Assembly (NCBI GenBank): GCA_022823085.1
Contig: JAJDXV010000132.1
Span: 1-64,000, forward strand
Source of the DNA: Candidatus Poribacteria bacterium
GTDB taxonomy: Bacteria > Poribacteria > WGA-4E > WGA-3G
Length of the DNA: 64,000 bases
Direction of reading: 5' to 3'
The position numbers and the translations under genes were made by a program. A model generated the notes under the pieces. The model was not told the origin of the DNA. It did not search any database and saw only the letters and a list, made by a program, of their open reading frames with translations. Within the stretch, counting starts at the first letter, position 1; the number at the start of each line of letters is the position of its first letter. Positions 59,311 through 64,000 of the stretch are shown here, one piece after another.

Positions 59311-59649
59311 ATGATGCGTGACGTACATCCACGACAGGTAGAATTCTACCGGACCTCTAATGAGCAAGAACCCTTCTCCAAATGGTTGCTATCAATTCAA
59401 CATCAAAGCACACAAGATCGGATTTTGGCACGTCTTGAACGCCTTAAGTCCGGAAATCTTGGCAATTATAGATCTGTTGGTGGCGGTGTCTTTGAGTTGC
59501 GTCTTGACTTCGGGCCAGGGTACCGAATCTATTTTGGACAGGTGGGCAACACAATTGTTCTGTTGCTCTGTGGTGGTGACAAATCCTCGCAGACGCGCGA
59601 TATTGAGCGCGCAAAAACTTATTGGTTGGAATACAAGGAGAGACACTAA
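59311..59649 (+). CDS. RelE/HigB-type (phage Gp49-like) toxin
   Basis: 112 aa. RelE-like fold: EFYRTSNEQEPFSKWLLSIQHQSTQDRILARLERLKSGNLGNYRSVGGGVFELRLDFGPGYRIYFGQVGNTIVLLLCGGDKSSQTRDIERAKTYW-type arrangement (shown in short pieces in the family), with the usual Arg-rich strand YRIYFGQ and GGDKSSQ. Cleaves mRNA at ribosomes in studied relatives. The stop overlaps the start of the HTH antitoxin (TAATG), the usual order for this family. Confidence 0.88.
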   Translation: MMRDVHPRQVEFYRTSNEQEPFSKWLLSIQHQSTQDRILARLERLKSGNLGNYRSVGGGVFELRLDFGPGYRIYFGQVGNTIVLLLCGGDKSSQTRDIERAKTYWLEYKERH

Positions 59650-60014
59650 TGCGAAAAATGCGAACCTTGCGGGAGTACCTTATTGAGCGTCTTGTCGACA
59701 AGGAGAGGGCGATTGGCTACCTTCAAGCAATTCTTGACGATTATTATATCTACGGGGGGCCTAATGTAGTTCTCAGGGCTCTTGATACTGTTGTTAAAGC
59801 ACAGGGTGGAGTTGCCAAGCTGGCAAAGCAGGCCGATATGGACCCTGAAATGCTTTCAAAAGTATTATCCAACGAAAAAACACCGCTCATTGACGCACTT
59901 GGCATCGTTCTTAAAGCGCTCGGCTATCAGCTGTCAATTGCACCCTTAGAAAACGAAAACCTAAACCCTGAATTCGCTATGTCGTCTTTAGAGGAGCAGG
60001 ATGGCATTCTATAG
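59649..60014 (+). CDS. HigA-type antitoxin with HTH
   Basis: 121 aa from the ATG at 59649, overlapping the toxin stop by one base. The N-terminal helix RKMRTLREYLIERLVDKERAIGYLQAILDD is followed by a Xre-like HTH in KAQGGVAKLAKQADMDPEMLSKVLSNEKTPLIDALGIVLKALGYQL. This is the usual probable-addiction-module (HigA2-like) layout: toxin binding and operator binding in one protein. Together with the gene upstream it forms a complete type II module inserted between sulfur genes. Confidence 0.88.
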   Translation: MRKMRTLREYLIERLVDKERAIGYLQAILDDYYIYGGPNVVLRALDTVVKAQGGVAKLAKQADMDPEMLSKVLSNEKTPLIDALGIVLKALGYQLSIAPLENENLNPEFAMSSLEEQDGIL

Positions 60015-60204
60015 TGATACACGAGTTACTATTTCTATTTTACTCTCAATCGTAGTTTTCATCGTTGTGACCAGCACACAAGGTTTCGGTGCCGGAGTCT
60101 TCGCAGTGTTTTTAACGCACGCTATCCTGATTCCGAAAGTGATATGGAATTTCGTACTGGATAGGGCCCGAGAACTCGGAAAAGCATTCAGAGGCGAAAA
60201 CTGA
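60001..60204 (+). CDS. Small membrane protein overlapping the antitoxin gene
   Basis: 67 aa. ATG after GAGGAG, overlapping the last 14 bases of the antitoxin gene. Two hydrophobic stretches, ISILLSIVVFIVVTSTQGF and AVFLTHAILIPKVIWNFV, then a basic tail. Unknown function; could be an extra member of the toxin-antitoxin operon or a holin-like protein. Confidence 0.5.
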   Translation: MAFYSDTRVTISILLSIVVFIVVTSTQGFGAGVFAVFLTHAILIPKVIWNFVLDRARELGKAFRGEN

Positions 60205-60230
60205 TTTTCTAAATCTACCAAGAATAAAAA

Positions 60231-60259
60231 TTGACTTTCCGCCAAACTTGCAGTATAAT
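60231..60259 (+). promoter_or_regulatory. Promoter of the 60319 gene
   Basis: TTGACT (60231-60236), 17-bp spacer, perfect TATAAT (60254-60259). Confidence 0.7.
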
Positions 60260-60318
60260 AAAAAAGCAGGAAACTCGGTTAGCAGTGTTGGAACACAATA
60301 CATCTTACGGAGAAATAG

Positions 60319-60564
60319 ATGGCAACAGTCGTTGAGCATAACCAGACAGGCAAACGTTACTATCTGCTCGGTGCAGGGTTTGGGGTCTTTCAATCCTCGA
60401 AGCCGAATATGTTTCTCGGAAATTTAATGGCTGATGTGGAGGATGGAGAATACGCATTGGTTTGCGTTTGTAATAGCCAAGGTGAGATTCTCTGGTTAGA
60501 CGCGACACAAGTTACCGTTGTTAGTATTGATGGGCAGACTCTCCAAGAACTCGCAACCGAATAG
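60319..60564 (+). CDS. Conserved hypothetical small protein
   Basis: 81 aa, after ACGGAGAAATAG. Opens with ATVVEHNQTGKRYYLLGAGFGVFQSSKPNMFLGNL and includes YALVCVCNSQGEILWLDATQVTVVSIDGQ, looking like a small all-beta protein. Similar proteins occur as hypotheticals in Poribacteria-like genomes. Possibly in the sulfur operon, 80 bp before the next gene. Function unknown. Confidence 0.6.
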   Translation: MATVVEHNQTGKRYYLLGAGFGVFQSSKPNMFLGNLMADVEDGEYALVCVCNSQGEILWLDATQVTVVSIDGQTLQELATE

Positions 60565-60643
60565 CACAGTCTTGGTGTTTTTTTTCGGGATGGGTATCCC
60601 AACAATCTTATTACTTACGCATGAAAGGAATTTTTTTTACAGA

Positions 60644-61222
60644 ATGGATCTACAACAGATTAACGTCAAGGTTTTTACAACCGAAGATAGCAACATCAAC
60701 TACACGAACTTCATCAAGGTCTTCAACCGTTGGATGGAGGAAGCGGATTCAGACGATTACCTGAATTACGCCGACTACTCGCACGTCGATGCGGGACCGG
60801 GTGTATTGTTGATTTTGAAACAGGCGAACTATAGTATTGACAACGCGTATCATGAGTACGGTTTCCTCTACAATCGGAAACATGCGGTTGACGGCGATAA
60901 CGCCGATAAAATCCGCCAAGCACTCACGGAGGTACTCTCGAAGTGCGAGCAGCTCGAAGCAGCGGCAGAATTGGAAGATGCAGTGCATTTCGACAGCGCA
61001 AATCTCCTGTTTATGATAAACAACCGTCATATCGCGCCGAATACGGCGGAGACAGCAGAAACCGTTCAGACAGACCTGACACCTGTCCTACAACAGATGT
61101 ACGGCGATGACGATTTCACGGTAGAACGCACCTCCGAAGACGCACGCGAACGGTTCGCCTTAAGAATCTCAGCGAATTCAGATAAACCGATTTCGGAACT
61201 CCTTGCCAATTTGGGAGCCTAA
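60644..61222 (+). CDS. Conserved hypothetical protein of the sulfur cluster
   Basis: 192 aa from the ATG at 60644; the upstream in-frame extension overlaps the previous gene and has no support. INYTNFIKVFNRWMEEADSDDYLNYADYSHVDAGPGVLLILKQANYSIDNAYHEYGFLY-type text is a conserved hypothetical pattern seen in several phyla. No catalytic motif recognised; the second half has an acidic repeat-like region (TAETAETVQTDLTPVLQQMYGDDDF). The stop lies 1 bp before the MoeB/ThiF gene start. Probably works with it. Confidence 0.6.
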   Translation: MDLQQINVKVFTTEDSNINYTNFIKVFNRWMEEADSDDYLNYADYSHVDAGPGVLLILKQANYSIDNAYHEYGFLYNRKHAVDGDNADKIRQALTEVLSKCEQLEAAAELEDAVHFDSANLLFMINNRHIAPNTAETAETVQTDLTPVLQQMYGDDDFTVERTSEDARERFALRISANSDKPISELLANLGA

Positions 61223-61223
61223 G

Positions 61224-62030
61224 ATGTTTAACTTCAGCAACGAACAGATTGAACGTTACAGCCGACATATCATCCTGAAAGAGGTCGGCGGGATGGGGCA
61301 GACGAAGCTGCTGGAATCGAAAGTACTGCTCATCGGTGCTGGCGGACTCGGTTCCCCAGTCGGTGTCTACCTCGCCGCGGCGGGGGTCGGTACGATCGGC
61401 ATCATTGACGACGATGTCGTCGATCTGAGTAATTTGCAACGCCAAATCTTGCACGGCACCAGCGACATCGGTATCCCGAAAACGAAGTCCGCAGAAGCCA
61501 CCATCGCAGAGATGAACCCGGATGTTAAGGTCATTCCTTACAATGAACGGATTACCTCCGAAAACGCCTTCCGAATCCTGGAACAATATGATCTCATTGT
61601 GGATGGGTGCGACAACCTACCGACGCGCTACCTGATCAACGATGCCTGCGTTATGCTCGGTAAACCGATTGTTCACGGCAGTATCTTCCAGTTTGAAGGT
61701 CAAGTTACCGTACTCTATCCCGGTAAAGGACCGTGTTATCGGTGCCTCTATCCAGAACCGCCACCAGCGGGAATGGTACCGAGCTGCCAAGAGGCGGGAG
61801 TCTTCGGCGTGCTGCCCGGCATCATCGGCACAATCCAAGCTGTTGAAGCGATTAAAATCTTGTTGGACATCGGCGACTCGTTAATCGGGAGCCTTCTGCT
61901 TTTCGACGCGCTAACGATGAATTTCAACCGACTCAAACTCCGTCAAGATAGCAATTGCCCGGTGTGCGGTGAAAATCCTACGATCCACGAACTGATAGAT
62001 TATGAAGAATTTTGTCAGGTGCAGTGGTAG
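61224..62030 (+). CDS. MoeB/ThiF/HesA-type adenylyltransferase
   Basis: 268 aa from the ATG at 61224. ATP-binding glycine loop LLIGAGGLGSPVGVYLAAAGVGTIGIIDDDVVDLSNLQRQ, the Arg finger RYSRHIIL near residue 10, zinc cysteines CYRC and CPVC, and the conserved PSCQEAGVFGVLPGIIGTIQA with the catalytic-type Cys. Activates the C-terminal Gly-Gly of a sulfur-carrier protein (MoaD/ThiS-like) as an acyl-adenylate for cofactor or amino-acid sulfur transfer. No carrier gene is seen here. Follows the hypothetical gene by 1 bp, so co-transcribed. Confidence 0.92.
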   Translation: MFNFSNEQIERYSRHIILKEVGGMGQTKLLESKVLLIGAGGLGSPVGVYLAAAGVGTIGIIDDDVVDLSNLQRQILHGTSDIGIPKTKSAEATIAEMNPDVKVIPYNERITSENAFRILEQYDLIVDGCDNLPTRYLINDACVMLGKPIVHGSIFQFEGQVTVLYPGKGPCYRCLYPEPPPAGMVPSCQEAGVFGVLPGIIGTIQAVEAIKILLDIGDSLIGSLLLFDALTMNFNRLKLRQDSNCPVCGENPTIHELIDYEEFCQVQW

Positions 62031-62050
62031 ATGCTGGTTTTGAATCCCCA

Positions 62051-62082
62051 GGTCCGGTAGGTGCGGTTTGTAACCGCGCCGG
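62051..62082. repeat. Dispersed palindromic repeat after the MoeB-type gene
   Basis: CCGGTAGGTGCGGTT-TGT-AACCGCGCCGG. Core GGTGCGGTT / AACCGCGCC pairs with one G-T. A run of A follows, not T. Confidence 0.6.
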
Positions 62083-62137
62083 ATTAAAAAAAAGATTCAA
62101 AAATTTAGACAATCCGATAATTGATTTAATTTGAAAC

Positions 62138-62272
62138 TATAGTAAAACCTAAAAATAAAGAGACACTTTCCTCCCCCCGGTAGGTTCGGTTTTGCGGTGT
62201 ACTCACCCAAATGCGATCTGCATTCCAACCGAACCGGTGCGGAGTGTCCTATTAATTCTAAACTTTACTATA
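62138..62272. mobile_element. MITE 5 with TA flanks
   Basis: Terminal repeats TAGTAAA...TAAAAATAA (from 62140) and its imperfect complement ...TTAATTCTAAACTTTACTA (to 62270), 14 of 19 matching, flanked by TA (62138-62139, 62271-62272). Inside is GACACT, also inverted, and the palindromic core GGTTCGGTT / AACCGAACC with CCGG, as in MITE 1, although the ends differ. No coding capacity. Confidence 0.72.
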
Positions 62273-62302
62273 AATGACCCCTAACCGCGGAGTTTGTTGG
62301 GT

Positions 62303-62392
62303 ATGCTTGCTTTTATCGCATTTATTGTAATTACGACTATTCTGATCATAATTACGAGACTGCTCAGAGATATAGAAAAAAAGTCTGTATAA
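62303..62392 (+). CDS. Possible 29-residue single-helix membrane peptide
   Basis: MLAFIAFIVITTILIIITRL then a charged end RDIEKKSV. ATG 62303 after a weak GGAG ten bases upstream. Typical of tiny membrane proteins (also toxin-like peptides), but short enough to be chance. Confidence 0.35.
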   Translation: MLAFIAFIVITTILIIITRLLRDIEKKSV

Positions 62393-62442
62393 GATTGAGA
62401 AACATCTTGAGCGAATGAATAGAAAGTAGGTAAACGCTATAC

Positions 62443-62814
62443 ATGGCACAACAAACACGGGTTGTTTTCTATCGGGAAAAAAGTGGTCGGGTTCCAATGC
62501 AACGGTGGCTCAATAGGTTATCGGGGATTCCAAGAAGAAAATGTGAAGAATTAATTGCACAGCTGCAAGAATCTGGTCGCGAACTTACGTATCCACATGC
62601 ACATCCACTCAAAGGGGGTATTCATGAACTCCGAGCAAGGCATGGCAGGGTTAGATATCGAATCCTCTACTTCTGGCACGGTAGTACTGTAGTTGTTATC
62701 ACGCATGGAATAATTAAAAAGAGTCGCGCGGTTCCGGAAGCCGAAATCCAGCGCGCTCTCCAGAAAAAACGCAACTTTGAGCAGGACCCAGTTACGCATA
62801 TACAGGAGATTTAG
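62443..62814 (+). CDS. RelE/ParE/Gp49-type toxin
   Basis: 123 aa. RelE-like arrangement: VVFYREKSGRVPMQRWLNRL, ECEELIAQLQESGRELTYPHAHPLKGGIHELRARHGRVRYRILYFWHGSTVVVITHGIIKKSRAVPEAEIQRALQ-type segments, with the YRILYF strand and THGIIKKS. Common in phage-derived HigB-like proteins. The XRE-type antitoxin starts 3 bp after the stop, forming a complete module. A different subgroup from the pair at 59311. Confidence 0.88.
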   Translation: MAQQTRVVFYREKSGRVPMQRWLNRLSGIPRRKCEELIAQLQESGRELTYPHAHPLKGGIHELRARHGRVRYRILYFWHGSTVVVITHGIIKKSRAVPEAEIQRALQKKRNFEQDPVTHIQEI

Positions 62815-62816
62815 CA

Positions 62817-63650
62817 ATGCCGGAAAAAAGCACGCTCACACATAATGTTGCGACTACACCTCAACTCTGTTTTGATGGGACTAGCGAAGATATACCAATT
62901 CTAGACGAACGCCTAAAATTGAAAATTGCCGAACATGTCTATTACTTACGCGACGCTACCAGGTTAACGCAAGAGGAATTTGGTGAATTGGTCGGCATTG
63001 ATCCGATTATTATCGATGACTTGGAAGAATGGGATTATGAAGGCGATTCGCTGGCAGTCCTTGCACACATTGAAAAAGCCCTCCGCAGACACGTTGAAGC
63101 ACCCATTAAACCTGCAGAGACCCTCTATCCGAACGCCCTACTCACTGCAACGATAACCGGACTCAAATTGCGATTGTTCCGATACCATATCGGCAGAAAG
63201 ACAAACACCACGAATAATAAAGGGTTTGGGACGAAAACGCCAGAAGAGAAACAGTATCTCCTTAACGAGTTAGAACCGTGGCAAGATGCGCTTGGACGGA
63301 ATAGGCAAGAACTTCGGATATTCGCACTTGCGGGGATGACGGAGTGGTGCCACCTTGATGGTGGGCTGCGGGGCAATTTCTCAGGAAATCCCGATGAATA
63401 TATTCAAGCATCAGTAGGCCACAACCAGCTAATAGAGGCTCTCAAGCATTATCTCCAAACAGATGAACGTACTCTCCTCAAACAATGGCAACAAAATATC
63501 GGAGTGGAAGAAGAAGCGCGCTATATCAATGAACTGGAAGCTGCCCTGGAACAAAATATTTTTGACGAGTTTCCAGATACAGAATGGCTCGTTCAGACGC
63601 TTCTCGAATTCCTAGCGATCAGGTTTGGTGAGCCTTGTGCGCCGCCGTAA
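62817..63650 (+). CDS. XRE-type HTH protein with long C-terminal domain
   Basis: 277 aa. HTH at about 38-92 ([38 protein letters not shown]). A long helical C-terminal part of about 180 residues follows ([16 protein letters not shown]..., [30 protein letters not shown]). Length suggests more than an antitoxin, but it lies 3 bp after the RelE-type gene and would act as the DNA-binding repressor. Identification of the HTH is firmer than any role of the tail. Confidence 0.8.
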   Translation: MPEKSTLTHNVATTPQLCFDGTSEDIPILDERLKLKIAEHVYYLRDATRLTQEEFGELVGIDPIIIDDLEEWDYEGDSLAVLAHIEKALRRHVEAPIKPAETLYPNALLTATITGLKLRLFRYHIGRKTNTTNNKGFGTKTPEEKQYLLNELEPWQDALGRNRQELRIFALAGMTEWCHLDGGLRGNFSGNPDEYIQASVGHNQLIEALKHYLQTDERTLLKQWQQNIGVEEEARYINELEAALEQNIFDEFPDTEWLVQTLLEFLAIRFGEPCAPP

Positions 63651-63799
63651 TTAAGTGCTGCGCGGTACTTTTCCGGGTCTGAGAGGACTTGTTCACAGCC
63701 GAGTTGAGTCGCTCGGTTCGGGATCGTCCGTTCATTGACGTACCCGACACCGAGGTTAATATCGTGACCATCTCGAAAACCGACAGCAAAATCGGTCAT
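63593..63799 (-). CDS. Uncertain small ORF downstream of the epimerase gene
   Basis: 68 aa on the minus strand, ATG 8 bp after the stop of the TIGR01777-type gene with GACGGAG directly before it. Its C-terminal part overlaps the end of the XRE-type gene on the other strand. No family recognised; could be the end fragment of a larger gene. Low confidence. Confidence 0.3.
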   Translation of the reverse strand: MTDFAVGFRDGHDINLGVGYVNERTIPNRATQLGCEQVLSDPEKYRAALNYGGAQGSPNLIARNSRSV

Positions 63800-63807
63800 C
63801 TCCGTCT

Positions 63808-64000
63808 CTATAACAGATCCCTCAGAGCGGATTCAAGCGTTCGATGTCGAAATTCGTATCCACTGACTTCCGTTTTCTCGGGGAGCACGTTTTGACTCAG
63901 GACGATGAAGTCGGCAAATTCACCCATCATTAGTTTCAATCCGAAAGTCGGTACCGGAAACAGTGTCGGTCTTCGGAGGACTGCGCCGAGGGTTTTGGTG
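63808..64000 (-). CDS. C-terminal end of a TIGR01777-family epimerase (cut by window edge)
   Basis: Reading on the minus strand into the stop at 63808-63810: [30 protein letters not shown]...[26 protein letters not shown]. This is the conserved C-terminal (DUF1731-like) signature of the YfcH/TIGR01777 NAD-dependent epimerase-like family. The 5' part lies outside the window. Function of the family is still unclear. Confidence 0.8.
   Translation of the reverse strand, partial: TKTLGAVLRRPTLFPVPTFGLKLMMGEFADFIVLSQNVLPEKTEVSGYEFRHRTLESALRDLL

Noticed and set aside
1-64000. CRISPR arrays, rRNA and tRNA genes
   Set aside because: No regular spacer-repeat series and no rRNA or tRNA-like sequence were found by eye on either strand; a tRNAscan and CRISPR search would be needed to exclude weak cases.

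Overview
The window reads as a chromosomal stretch of a diderm bacterium, most likely Candidatus Poribacteria or a close relative in the PVC/FCB neighbourhood. That placement is inference. It rests on the mix of a small microcompartment locus (BMC-H shell, PduL, BMC-type flavoprotein), Gfo/Idh/MocA oxidoreductases beside a sugar isomerase and a phytanoyl-CoA dioxygenase-like enzyme, a DUF6785/DUF6784 membrane protein, an Rpn nuclease, many lipoproteins and outer-membrane barrels, and many small MITE-like insertions. I see no rRNA, tRNA, CRISPR array or intact DDE transposase. Genes use ATG with some GTG, and several sigma-70-like promoters (TTGACA / 16-18 bp / TATAAT) are visible.

Layout. 1-3.1 kb: a small defence-like cluster. 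It holds a type II Thoeris-like pair (ThsB-like TIR protein, then a membrane/macro-domain ThsA split by a small insertion element), a GIY-YIG-like protein, and a second TIR-like gene split by another element with an exact TA target duplication. 3.2-9.9 kb: gamma-glutamyltransferase and the glutamate synthase large subunit, the latter behind a long leader. 9.9-12 kb: an ExbB/ExbD/ExbD proton-channel operon. 12.3-20.8 kb: envelope genes (a large lipoprotein/barrel with tandem repeats at its promoter, a Wzz-like protein, a lipoprotein, a DUF5683 protein, a Tyr/Ser/Arg-rich secreted protein). 21.1-22.9 kb: the microcompartment genes. 23-28 kb: a five-gene envelope operon (MsrP, lipoprotein serpin, HEIAH peptidase, phosphoesterase, TPR protein).

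28.2-30.1 kb: two direct copies of one MITE bracket an apparent structured RNA with its own terminator and an Rpn-type nuclease gene. 30.2-37 kb: a plus-strand run of exported proteins: a Cys-rich protein, a barrel with an in-frame TGA giving Cys-Pro-Ala-(TGA), a His-rich two-domain protein, an FMN-bind-like protein, a haem/barrel fusion and a twin VWA protein. 37-41.2 kb: a squalene-cyclase-like repeat protein, an IS200/IS605-like relic, a zinc dehydrogenase, a CoxE-like VWA protein and a duplicated-domain protein. 41.2-47.6 kb: four nucleotidyltransferase-HepT-like fusions (three in tandem, with near-identical N-termini), a DUF4258/YgiT pair and the DUF6785 membrane protein. 47.7-56.6 kb: metabolic genes, a SOS-associated peptidase and a TPR protein. 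56.7-62 kb: a sulfite/nitrite reductase fused to TusA, then an intervening HigBA-like toxin-antitoxin pair, two conserved hypotheticals and a MoeB/ThiF-type enzyme. 62.4-64 kb: a second RelE/XRE-type pair and the C-terminus of a TIGR01777 epimerase running off the window.

The strongest signals beyond routine annotation are the two defence genes broken by MITEs, the tandem MNT-HepT fusions, the CxxU candidate, the MITE-bracketed RNA plus nuclease, and small MITEs that share palindromic cores but have different ends.
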